Source: Planctomycetota bacterium (GTDB taxonomy: Bacteria > Planctomycetota > UBA1135 > UBA2386). Taken from it: 64,000 nt of DNA. The stretch lies in contig JACKIB010000008.1 of NCBI GenBank assembly GCA_020638695.1, positions 166,486 to 230,485 of the forward strand, in the 5' to 3' direction. The notes under the pieces are model-generated. The model was not told the origin of the DNA and searched no databases. It saw only the letters and a program-made list of their open reading frames with translations. This document shows positions 17,781 to 25,226 of the stretch, one piece after another; the first letter of the stretch is position 1; each line of letters starts with the position of its first letter. A program made the position numbers and the translations under genes.

Positions 17781-18054
17781 CTAGAGGCCTAGGCCCGGCG
17801 AAGCCGGGGCATTTGAGTCAAGTTTCGGTCGAGACAAGCAGAACTACCCCCCCTCCCGCGAGAACAGACGCGAGGCCAATCGGCGAACGACATGGCGTGA
17901 GCGAGGCCACGCGAAGGTGGCGCGAGTTGACGTGGAGTGTCGAAGTCTCCGACAAGCAGAGAGCCGACCGCGAGATGCGGGCTTTGAAGGGCGCCGGGCG
18001 TAAGCCGTTGCAACCTCGTTCGAGCCAGGAGCAAGAGATGCTATCCGAACACCG
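17781..18054 (+). repeat. Family D repeat, copy D1 (about 274 bp)
   Basis: Starts at a CTAG (CTAGAGGCCTAGGC) and ends about ATGCTATCCGAACACCG. A near-identical second copy lies at 30813-31085, differing by a few substitutions and single-base indels. It has a small stem near the left end (CCCGGCGAAGCCGGG) but no long open frame that both copies share intact. No terminal inverted repeat is obvious. It fills most of the 520-bp gap after the gene ending at 17720. Confidence 0.85.
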
Positions 18055-18082
18055 CTCGTCGGGCTGGGGCGAAGGCCCGTTG

Positions 18083-18244
18083 GGAGTCTGCGCGTGGGGA
18101 TGACAATCCATGAGATCCGCGCCTTCCAGCACCCGTCACCGCCCGCAAGCCTCGCCGAATCCACCGATTCGGTGCCTTCGGGCGGCGACCTGCGCCGAAA
18201 TCCACGAACCTCCTGAGTCACCCTTCTGTGGCGCAGACTCCTAG
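18083..18244 (+). repeat. Family E repeat (about 160 bp, inverted termini)
   Basis: Left end GGAGTCTGCGC and right end GCGCAGACTCCTAG are inverted copies of each other; the right end finishes in CTAG. Its right-terminal motif, CTTCYGTGGCGCAGACTCC, recurs at 33961-33984 and, inverted, at 63864-63884. The TAG of this CTAG, read on the minus strand, is the stop codon of the cation transporter gene at 18241. Confidence 0.6.
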
Positions 18245-19104
18245 GACCCTGCGGCGTGGTCCCCCGGCGACGGCTCGAGGTGAACGTGCACCTCGGTGAT
18301 GTCCGGTGTCGCTTCACGGATCCGGTCCTCGACCAGATGCGCGATTCCGTGCGCTTCGCGGACCGACAGCGACCCGTCGACCCCGACGCTCATGTCGAGT
18401 CGGTAGAAGCCGCCGAGTGGCTGAACCCGCACGCGATGCACGCTGCGAACGCCCGCCACCGCTCCAGCGAGTCGACCGGCCTGCTCCGCCATGTCGGGTG
18501 GGGCGGCATGCATCAGGATTGCAGTGTTGTCGCGCAGCGGCTTGACCGACAACCACGTGATGTAGATGCCGATCGCGATCCCGGCGAATGCGTCGAAGCG
18601 CGGGTAGCCATGGCGCGCGATCCAGATGCCGGCCAACGCGACCAGCCCGGCGACCACGTCGGCGCCGTGGTCGCGCGCGGAGGCCAGCAGCGTCGGGGAG
18701 CGTTGGCGCGTCCCGACCCGAACCGAGACCGTGTAGAGCACCGCCTTGATCAGGGCGGTTGCGAGCGCCGCCCAGATCGCTGCCTCGCCGGGGGCCTGCG
18801 GGGGTCGGTCCTGGCTCATGCCGACCACCCCTTCCACGCAGATGAAGCAGCCGGTGGCGGTCAGCATCCCGCCGAGCAACAGCCCGCCCAGCGCCTCGGC
18901 GTTCTGGTGCCCGTAGTGGTGGTCGTCGTCGGGTGGTCGGCGGCCGTAGCGGAACGCCAGCCAGGCGACGAACGTCGCCACCACGTCGCCGGCCGAGTTG
19001 AAAGCGTCGGCGATCAGCGCCCGCGAACCGGCGAGCGTGCCGACCACGAACTTCAGCAGTGCGAGGCTGAGGTTGGTCAGCAATGCGATCAACTGCACGC
19101 TCAC
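18241..19104 (-). CDS. Cation diffusion facilitator (CDF) family divalent-metal transporter
   Basis: About 287 residues from a GTG at 19104; the frame extends to 19242 but the extra 46 residues have no family character, whereas CDF proteins start just before the first helix (VSVQLIALLTNLSLALLKFVVG). The metal-site sequence ADAFNSAGDV matches TM2 (usual HxxxD/DxxxD, here D and D with N), RDHGADV matches TM5, and HHYGHQNAE is the conserved cytosolic turn. Six membrane segments are followed by a soluble C-terminal domain with HRVRVQPLGGFYRLDMSV and VHVHLEP, as in FieF. It would export Zn, Fe, Mn or Cd using the proton gradient; the metal is not deducible. The stop codon lies in the CTAG end of a family E repeat. 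Confidence 0.88.
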   Translation of the reverse strand: MSVQLIALLTNLSLALLKFVVGTLAGSRALIADAFNSAGDVVATFVAWLAFRYGRRPPDDDHHYGHQNAEALGGLLLGGMLTATGCFICVEGVVGMSQDRPPQAPGEAAIWAALATALIKAVLYTVSVRVGTRQRSPTLLASARDHGADVVAGLVALAGIWIARHGYPRFDAFAGIAIGIYITWLSVKPLRDNTAILMHAAPPDMAEQAGRLAGAVAGVRSVHRVRVQPLGGFYRLDMSVGVDGSLSVREAHGIAHLVEDRIREATPDITEVHVHLEPSPGDHAAGS

Positions 19105-19360
19105 CCGTGGGACTCTATTCGCGAGGGTCGATGGCGCAAGCGAGCTGATCCGGACCCGCGCCGATGCCCCGTCCGCATGCTCCGGCGAGCGGGAGGCGAA
19201 CGCGACACACATCGATGGGCCCTCGCCGGGGTCGGTTTCCATCCCGGCACTCGCACGGTCGCGCGACTTCCGCCCGGCGGCCGGCGGGAACGCGGGGCAG
19301 GCGCGACAGTGCCCGCCGACGTCTGGCGGGTGCCGGCCTCATCGAGTCGAATGGTCGCGG

Positions 19361-19858
19361 ATGGACGAACACAACCCCTACCAAGCTCCCGAGACCGTGA
19401 AGGCCCCGCCCCGGCAACGCCGCACCGGAGAGCTGGCGCCGCGCGGGGCGCGGTTGATCGCATCGATGATCGACTTCGTCTTGATGACGATCGCTGCCAC
19501 ACCGCTGTTCGTGATCGGCTACCTCAACGGCTGGGTGACCGGCGACGATTCGGCGCGGGAAGGCTTGATCATGACCGCGGCGTTCCTGTTCGGCTATGTG
19601 GTGCTGAACGGCTGGACGCTGCACTCCAGGGCGCAGACGCTCGGCAAGTTGATGCTCGATATCCGGATCCAGCGAATCGACGGCTCGCACCCCGGTCTTA
19701 CCAGATTGCTGGTCCACCGCACCCTGTTGCCCAACCTGATCTCACTGCTGCCATTCATCGGTATCGTGGTGTCGATCGTCGGCGTTCTGATGATCTTCCG
19801 ACGCGACCGGCGCTGCATGCACGACTTCCTGGCGGGCACCCGAGTGGTCCATGCCTGA
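19361..19858 (+). CDS. RDD family membrane protein
   Basis: A 165-residue protein from the ATG at 19361 (MDEHNPYQAP, a start seen in many planctomycete membrane proteins). It has the RDD pattern: an Arg in the first membrane segment (APRGARLIASMIDFVLM) with a following Asp, a second segment FLFGYVVLNGW, the loop SRAQTLGKLMLDIRI, and a final segment before DRRCMHDFLAGTRVV. RDD proteins are three-helix membrane proteins of mostly unknown function, some linked to cation/proton exchange. Its last 8 nt overlap the start of the EgtB-like gene, so the two are probably co-translated. Confidence 0.85.
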   Translation: MDEHNPYQAPETVKAPPRQRRTGELAPRGARLIASMIDFVLMTIAATPLFVIGYLNGWVTGDDSAREGLIMTAAFLFGYVVLNGWTLHSRAQTLGKLMLDIRIQRIDGSHPGLTRLLVHRTLLPNLISLLPFIGIVVSIVGVLMIFRRDRRCMHDFLAGTRVVHA

Positions 19859-21152
19859 TGTCGCGGAGTCGTTGGTCCTCGCGCTACGCGACGCCCGTCG
19901 GCGCACGCTGGCGCTGATCGACGACCTGAGCGACCGGCAGCTCGAAGTTCAGCAGCTCGGCATGCTCAACCCACTGCGCTGGGAACTCGGGCACGTTGCG
20001 TTCTTCTTCGATGCGAACGTGCTCGGCTTTCTCGACGGCACGCCGCCGCTGCTGCCCGAGGCGGTGGAGCTCTACGACTCGTTTCGGGTCGACCACGATG
20101 AGCGGTGGGACCTGCCACTGCCATCGCGCCGCGCCACCCTCGACTACATGCGGCGCGTCGCCACCGCAGTGGAGCGCCGCGTCGTCGAGTGCTGCACCGA
20201 GCGCGACCGCTATTGCTACGAGCTCGCCTTGCTGCACGAGGACATGCACGGCGAGGCGTTCCTCACCATGCGGCAGGTGCTCGGCTACCCCCCGCCCGCG
20301 CTACCCGAGCCCGGACCACCGCGCCGACCGCCGGTTGACGCAGGCCCCTGTCCGGGCGATGTGCACGTCGCGGGTGGCCGCTTCGAGCTCGGCGCGCACC
20401 CCGGTCGACCGCAGTTCGTGTTCGACAACGAGAAGTGGTCGCATCCGGTCGACGTCGCGTCGTTCGCGATCGCGCGCGCCCCGGTGACCAATGCCGAGTT
20501 CATGGCCTTCGTCGATGACGGCGGATATGCGTGCCGCGCGCTGTGGAGCGCACCGGGTTGGCGCTGGCGCTGCAAACACGCCATCGAATCCCCGCAGTAC
20601 TGGAGCCGCGATTCGGGCACCGGCGCGTGGCATCGGCGGGTGTTCGACCGGCACGTGCCATTGGCACCCCACCAACCGATGGTGCACGTCGGCTATCACG
20701 AGGCCGAGGCGTTCTGTGCGTGGGCCGGACGCCGTCTGCCGAGCGAAGCCGAATGGGAGATGGCCGCCAGCGTGAACGTCTCGAGCGGCGGCAAACAGCT
20801 CTATCCCTGGGGTAACGAGCTTCCGCCGCTCCCACCGGCCAACCTCGACGCGGCGCTCCTCGGCTGTGTGGACGTCGCGGCGCACCCGGGCGGCGACAGC
20901 GCGGTCGGCTGCCGGCAGATGCTCGGCAACGTGTGGGAGTGGACCAGCTCGTCGTTCTACCCCTACCCCGGGTACGTGGTCGACCTGCCGTACCGCGAGT
21001 ACTCCGCCCCGTGGTTCGGCTACCGCAAGGTGTTGCGCGGCGGCTCCTTCGCGACCCGCGCTCGGCTGGTGAGCACCACCTACCGCAACTTCTTCACGCC
21101 GGACCGTCGCGACATTTTTGCCGGGTTCCGAACCTGCGCGCGGACCGTGTGA
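19851..21152 (+). CDS. EgtB-like sulfoxide (or selenoxide) synthase, DinB plus FGE-sulfatase domains
   Basis: A 433-residue protein of the EgtB/OvoA/SenA family. The N-terminal DinB-like helical domain carries the three-histidine iron site: H48 in LGHVAFF and the HxxxHxE motif HEDMHGE at 129-135. The C-terminal formylglycine-generating-enzyme fold (about 185-433) shows APVTNAEFMAF, RLPSEAEWEMAA, LGNVWEWTSS and LRGGSFATR. EgtB joins hercynine to a thiol in ergothioneine synthesis. No EgtD-type methyltransferase is next to it, so the substrate is open; SenA, which makes selenoneine, has the same architecture. It overlaps the RDD gene and lies 99 bp before a probable selenoprotein gene. Confidence 0.88.
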   Translation: MPDVAESLVLALRDARRRTLALIDDLSDRQLEVQQLGMLNPLRWELGHVAFFFDANVLGFLDGTPPLLPEAVELYDSFRVDHDERWDLPLPSRRATLDYMRRVATAVERRVVECCTERDRYCYELALLHEDMHGEAFLTMRQVLGYPPPALPEPGPPRRPPVDAGPCPGDVHVAGGRFELGAHPGRPQFVFDNEKWSHPVDVASFAIARAPVTNAEFMAFVDDGGYACRALWSAPGWRWRCKHAIESPQYWSRDSGTGAWHRRVFDRHVPLAPHQPMVHVGYHEAEAFCAWAGRRLPSEAEWEMAASVNVSSGGKQLYPWGNELPPLPPANLDAALLGCVDVAAHPGGDSAVGCRQMLGNVWEWTSSSFYPYPGYVVDLPYREYSAPWFGYRKVLRGGSFATRARLVSTTYRNFFTPDRRDIFAGFRTCARTV

Positions 21153-21162
21153 TCGCCTCGGG

Positions 21163-21190
21163 TTGTGGCCCCCTCGCGACCGAGTAAAGT
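21163..21190 (+). promoter_or_regulatory. Possible sigma-70-type promoter before the selenoprotein gene
   Basis: TTGTGG at 21163-21168 and TAAAGT at 21185-21190, with 16 nt between, about 60 nt before the start codon. The match to consensus is partial and this is a weak call. Confidence 0.3.
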
Positions 21191-21239
21191 GACGGGGACC
21201 CCCAGTGATCGACCCCTCCGGCTTCGGCCGACATCTCAG

Positions 21240-21254
21240 GAGGTGATTCGAATG
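21240..21254 (+). promoter_or_regulatory. Strong Shine-Dalgarno fixing the selenoprotein start
   Basis: AGGAGGTGAT followed by TCGA and the ATG at 21252. This is a near-complete complement of the 16S rRNA 3' end and the strongest ribosome site seen in the window, so the start at 21252 is secure. Confidence 0.85.
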
Positions 21255-22295
21255 AAGCAGCTCTTCTGTGTGGCGCTGTGCGTCGCACTCGCTCCCACAC
21301 TGACGGCGCAGCGTCCGATGGACGCAGAGGACGTGCCGCACAGCAACAAGTCGATGCGCGACGCGCGTCGTTTCCAGCAGTTCAAACTCGAGGGTCGCGA
21401 CACGCTCGCGGCGGTGCGTCGAGTTCGCAAGGAATTGCGATGGCACCCCTCGGTGGCCAGCGCGCAGCGAGCGGCGGCCGAATCGGGGCGCCCCATCGTG
21501 ATGATCCAGGCGCTCGGCGATCTCAATGGCTTCTGTTGAAGCGCCGCGCAGAGCTTGAGGGGAGTTTCCCTTCCGAACCCAGAGGTCCTGTCGCTGCTCG
21601 ACGACAAGTTCGTGGTCGCCTGGACCAACATCCGCCGCAAGAAGTACGTCGGCAACAGCTACGGCTACGGGCTGACCGACTCCGCGGTCGGCACGACCAA
21701 CGGTGCCGGGGCGCACAACGTGCAGATCCTGATGCTGTCCCCCGACCTGCACGTGCTGCACGCCCTGCCCGGGTTCTGGCATCCGCAGGACCTGGCGCGC
21801 GAACTGCGGTTGGCGCTCGAGCTGCACCGGCTGTGGCGCGACCAGGGCCGTTCACCGGAGCAGAAGCGCGACATGTACCGGCGCCTGCAGCTGAGTGCGG
21901 TGCGGCACCACCCCACCGAAACGTTCGCGCGCAGTGGTTGGCAGGGCTTCGATGTGCATGCCGAGACGACCAAGCGCAAGCTCGGCGAGCGCGACACGTT
22001 CTTTGCACAGGGTCGGGTCAAGCCGATCAACGTGATCGTGCACGAACGTATGGCGAGTCGCCCGTTCCAGGCACTGAGCAGCTTCGACATCGAGTCGTTC
22101 GCCGACATCGGCAAGAAGTTCTACGACCTCAACGCGCAGGTCGACGGGCGCGGCAAGCCGTTCCCGACCGCGGCTGCTGCGGCGCAGCGCGCCGACGCCA
22201 AGCTCTACAAGGAGCTGGGCAAGGTGATGAAGGCCGAGGCACGCGAGCGGGCGCGCCTGGGCAAGCTCGCCAAGCCGGCGAAGATGCAGGGCTGA
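21252..22295 (+). CDS. Thioredoxin-like exported protein with in-frame UGA (probable selenocysteine, residue 96)
   Basis: One reading frame runs from 21252 to 22295 interrupted only by a TGA at 21537-21539. The upstream part gives a signal peptide (KQLFCVALCVALAPTLTAQ) and ends ...MIQALGDLNGFC; after the TGA the same frame continues SAAQSLRGVSLPNPEVLSLLDDKFVVAWTNI, which matches the thioredoxin-fold pattern after the active-site helix (conserved 'pEV..LL...FV' segment). The TGA therefore sits exactly at the redox site, giving a Cys-Sec pair at 95-96. A SECIS-like stem-loop follows at 21557-21573. Recoded length is 347 residues; the C-terminal third is basic and helical. Alternatives are a recent nonsense mutation or two split genes, but no start signal precedes the second part. 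A redox role in the periplasm is inferred. Confidence 0.82.
21557..21573 (+). promoter_or_regulatory. SECIS-like hairpin downstream of UGA
   Basis: A 7-bp stem, 21557-21563 (GAGGGGA) with 21567-21573 (UCCCUUC, one G-U pair), closes a GUU loop at 21564-21566. The loop G is 25 nt after the UGA. Bacterial SECIS elements are short stem-loops directly after the UGA, within the coding region, with a G at the start of a small apical loop about 16-37 nt away; this fits. Binding by SelB is inferred. Confidence 0.7.
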
Positions 22296-22353
22296 GCCGA
22301 CTCCTGTGGAGTCGGGCTCGCCATCGCCCGCGCGCAGGACCGGCGCGCGGGCG
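22295..22353 (+). terminator. Two strong hairpins after the selenoprotein gene
   Basis: Hairpin one, 22295-22318, pairs CCGACTCC with GGAGTCGG around TGT, directly at the stop codon. Hairpin two, 22325-22353, pairs CGCCCGCGCGC with GCGCGCGGGCG around a 7-nt loop. Neither is followed by a clear T-run, as is common in GC-rich genomes, so termination is likely but not certain. Confidence 0.55.
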
Positions 22354-22417
22354 CTCCGCCTCGCTCACTGCGGGTGCCCGCGTTGCATTCTCGCCCGGTA
22401 TCGCCTGAGATGAGAGG

Positions 22418-23164
22418 ATGAACCCCGGCACCTTGCTCGGAACGGTCGCCGTGCTGCTCGTCGCGGTCGCGTCGTTTCGCGGTCCCGACCGGAGCATCGA
22501 ACGCGTCGAGTCCGCGGCGGTCCCGCAGGACAAGGTCCCCAAGGGCGAGCCGAAACAGGGCAAGTCCGCGTCGGACAAACCCACCCCGGGCAGGGCGCAC
22601 GCCGAACCATCCCGAGACCCCGGCAAGCCGAGGCAGGAGAAGTCCGCGCAGGACAAGCCGGGGAAGGACGGGCCGAAGAAGCCCGCCCCGGCGACGACGT
22701 CCCCGTCCCTTCCCGCACCCCCGCCGGATCGACAGGGCACGCCGCTGCCACCCGTGCTCGACCCACCGCGTTCGGCCGTCGAACGCCGCGACCTGTTGCA
22801 GCGCTTCAAGCCGCGCAATCCGATCGAGGGCTTCTACCGGGTGCGCAGCATGACTGACGGTAGCGGCGGGCCGGTTGCCGGAGCGCGAGGCTACTTGGTA
22901 GTCGGCCGTGACCACCTGTCGATGCACCTGATGGCGCCCACCTCCGACCCCAAGCGCGCGGTGCTGCAGAGTGTGGTGCGGCGCTACCGGATCCTCGGCG
23001 ACAAGTTGGTCATGTCGTCCCTGGTGGGCCACCGCAGTCTGCGCAACGGCGACATCGCTTTGGAGAAGCCGGGCACCGTGATCGAGCGGCGCTTCCAGCT
23101 GGTCGGCGCGGTGTTGCGCTTGTTCCGCGGCAGCGGCCACGTCGATCTGGTGCGGATCGAGTGA
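22418..23164 (+). CDS. Secreted protein of unknown function with a Pro/Lys-rich linker
   Basis: A 248-residue protein starting MNPGTLLGTVAVLLVAVASF, a signal peptide or anchor. Residues about 35-115 are low-complexity (repeated KP, DKP, PGK and PAP patterns). The remaining 130 residues form a compact domain beginning RRDLLQRFKPRNPIEGFYRVRSM and ending FRGSGHVDLVRIE. I do not recognise the domain. It starts about 120 bp after the selenoprotein gene, behind two strong hairpins, so it is probably transcribed separately. It is followed by family A and C repeats. Confidence 0.65.
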   Translation: MNPGTLLGTVAVLLVAVASFRGPDRSIERVESAAVPQDKVPKGEPKQGKSASDKPTPGRAHAEPSRDPGKPRQEKSAQDKPGKDGPKKPAPATTSPSLPAPPPDRQGTPLPPVLDPPRSAVERRDLLQRFKPRNPIEGFYRVRSMTDGSGGPVAGARGYLVVGRDHLSMHLMAPTSDPKRAVLQSVVRRYRILGDKLVMSSLVGHRSLRNGDIALEKPGTVIERRFQLVGAVLRLFRGSGHVDLVRIE

Positions 23165-23199
23165 CGACCGGCCGTCGCGGAACATTCGCGACCGAGCTC

Positions 23200-23366
23200 T
23201 AGTGGGGTGTGTCCGAAGTTCGTTGCATAAGTCGTCGAGTCATGCGGTTCGCTCGCAAGGAGCTGCGACGACACGGCTTGTTGGTGGACAAGCTGAGGAG
23301 CTGCGACGCCGCGAGCGGGCCGTAGGGCCGGCGACTTATGTGACCAACTTCGGACACGCCCCACTA
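23200..23366 (+). repeat. Family A repeat, copy A1 (167 bp, MITE-like)
   Basis: Begins TAGTGGGGTGTGTCCGAAGT and ends with the inverted complement (AACTTCGGACACGCCCCACTA), giving terminal inverted repeats of about 21 bp. The middle carries the same GGCTTGT-TGGTGG-ACAAGCT hairpin as family B. It differs from copy A3 by one base. The left end lies in a CTAG. A family C repeat follows directly. Confidence 0.92.
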
Positions 23367-23545
23367 CCCCGGACTATCCATGACCGAGCTGCTGCGATCG
23401 CGGAAGTTCGCTGCTGGCTTCGTCGAACGTCAGAACCTGCTCCTCGACGGGGAGGCACCCCGCCTCCGGGCAGAACCTGCCGTTCTCCTTGCCAGCAACA
23501 ACCATGCACGATCTCGCGACGCCGCTCATGAATAGTCCGCGCTAG
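23367..23545 (+). repeat. Family C repeat, copy C1 (about 179 bp)
   Basis: Left end CCCGGACTATCCATGACCGA; right end is the inverted complement, AATAGTCCGCGCTAG, finishing in CTAG. Internal GC-rich stem GACGGGGAGGC / GCCTCCGGGC and a GCACGATCTCGCGAC segment that pairs imperfectly with GTCGCGAGATCGTGC-like sequence of the left arm. Other copies lie at 34316-34454, 49403-49583, 49584-49755, 26362-26540, 26644-26819 and 59140-59402. Confidence 0.85.
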
Positions 23546-23666
23546 CGAACGCGCGTGAACGCGGCCGGACGCGCGACTGCCCGGAGCGCCCCTCTCCAAC
23601 ACACCCTCCTGCCCGACCACCGGTGAACGGCGCCGCGCGTGCCTCGACGCGGCTCGTGATCGCCGC

Positions 23667-25220
23667 TCAGCGCATCTTCACGTGCCGCACGCCGAGCAGC
23701 CACAGCACCCCGCCGTAGCAGAACACGCCGCAGGCCATCGGCAGGGCGACGCGCAGCGTGAGCGTCCCGAGTCGGGATTGCGCACCCGTGAGCTGCAGCA
23801 CACCCCACACCGCGACGCCCATCACCACAGTGGCGAGCACCGTCTTGCCGAGGTCCCATGGTTCGCCCTGCGCACCGGAACGATGCACTCGCCGGCGCAG
23901 TACGGCGGCGTGCAACCAGGACGCGACCGTTGTGGCGAGCGCCAGTCCGGGAGCGCCGAAACCGAGGCCGAGCACCAGCGCGAAGTCGAGCACCGCGTTG
24001 ATGCACAGCAACCAGAACGAAACGACGGCGGCGAAGCGGTACTCCCCGAGCGCGTAGAGCGCTCGGGCGTGCAGTTGGGCGACGCCGATCGCCGGGAGGG
24101 ACGCGACCATGCACATGGTGGTGTGCGCGGCGGTGTCGAGGTCGTGCGCGGTCGTGCGTTCCCCGGCGAACATCGTCTCGATCAACCCCGGGGCGACGAG
24201 CATCATGCCGAGCGTCGCGGGTACCGCGACGCGCAGGGTGTGACGGCAGGCCTTGTCGAGGTGGCGACGCAGGCCGGCGAGATCGCCATCACCACCGAGT
24301 TCGGCGAAGCGCGGGAACACCGCGGTCGCCAACGACAGGCTGGTCAGCGCGTGTGGGAACAGCAGTAGCCGGTTCGCGGTGTAGAGGAAGCTCGGCGCGT
24401 TCGGATCGATCAGGTAGAGGGCGAGCGTCTGGTCGAGAATGGTGCTGAGCTGCACCAGCGACATGCCGACGACCGTTGGTGCCATGTTGCGCAGCACCTG
24501 TCGAGCGGGGTCGCCCGACTGTGGGAAGTGCAGCGGCCCGACCCGGCGGTGGCGCAGCAACGGCACCAGGGACAGGGCCATCTGCGCCAGCCCTCCTGCC
24601 AGCAGGAACATCGCCACCAGGCTGACCACGAGCGTGGGGTCGCGCAGCGCCAGGGCCCAGACGAGGGCCAGGGCGGCGATCCAGAACACGTTCAGCACCA
24701 CCGGGGCAGCCGCCGGCAGGGCGAACGAGCCGTGGGTGTTGAGCGCGCCGGCGAAGATCGCCGCCAGGCAGATCGGGATCGCGTACGGAAACAGGATGAT
24801 GGTCAGGTCGAGCAGCAGCCGACCCTGCTGGTGCGCGCTCACGTCGCCACTCGAATCGACACTGGCTTTGCCCACCCATTCCGCTGGCACCCACCAGCAG
24901 GACAACAGCACCGCGGCGGTCAGGCCGCCCAGTACCAAGAGCAGCAACGCGGTGATCGAGCCGAGCAGTCGCCGCGCAGCGTCGGGCCCCTCGCGCTTCA
25001 CCGTCCGCGCGTAGATCGGCACGAACGAGGCCGAGATCGCTCCCTCGCCGAACAGCCGGCGCAGCAAGTTGGGCACCATCCACGCCAGCGCGAACGTCCC
25101 GGTGGCCCAGGAGAAGCCCAGGGTGCGGATCATCAGCACGTCGCGCACCAGACCGAGGACGCGCGACACCAGAGTCACCAGGGAAATGCCCGCGGCGGCG
25201 CGGATAGTGCTGCTCGGCAT
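23667..25220 (-). CDS. murJ: Lipid II flippase MurJ (MviN)
   Basis: A 517-residue polytopic membrane protein, normal for MurJ (about 510). The N-terminus has the family signature GISLVTLVSRVLGLVRDVLMIRTLG and FALAWMVPNLLRRLFGEGAISASFVPIY. About 13-14 hydrophobic segments follow, with ATAVFPRFAELGGDGD and the YALGEYRFAAVVSFW region typical of the family. It moves the peptidoglycan precursor lipid II across the cytoplasmic membrane. The stop is 7 bp from... the next gene begins on the same strand 6 bp upstream (25227), so it is co-transcribed with the permease gene. A cell-wall flippase agrees with a peptidoglycan-containing planctomycete. Confidence 0.95.
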   Translation of the reverse strand: MPSSTIRAAAGISLVTLVSRVLGLVRDVLMIRTLGFSWATGTFALAWMVPNLLRRLFGEGAISASFVPIYARTVKREGPDAARRLLGSITALLLLVLGGLTAAVLLSCWWVPAEWVGKASVDSSGDVSAHQQGRLLLDLTIILFPYAIPICLAAIFAGALNTHGSFALPAAAPVVLNVFWIAALALVWALALRDPTLVVSLVAMFLLAGGLAQMALSLVPLLRHRRVGPLHFPQSGDPARQVLRNMAPTVVGMSLVQLSTILDQTLALYLIDPNAPSFLYTANRLLLFPHALTSLSLATAVFPRFAELGGDGDLAGLRRHLDKACRHTLRVAVPATLGMMLVAPGLIETMFAGERTTAHDLDTAAHTTMCMVASLPAIGVAQLHARALYALGEYRFAAVVSFWLLCINAVLDFALVLGLGFGAPGLALATTVASWLHAAVLRRRVHRSGAQGEPWDLGKTVLATVVMGVAVWGVLQLTGAQSRLGTLTLRVALPMACGVFCYGGVLWLLGVRHVKMR

Positions 25221-25226
25221 CGCCGG

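Noticed and set aside
21540..22295. A separate gene starting after the UGA, or a plain pseudogene
   Set aside because: No Shine-Dalgarno or good start follows the stop, the frame is unchanged, the downstream part completes the fold of the upstream part, and a SECIS-like stem follows. A recent nonsense mutation is not fully excluded.
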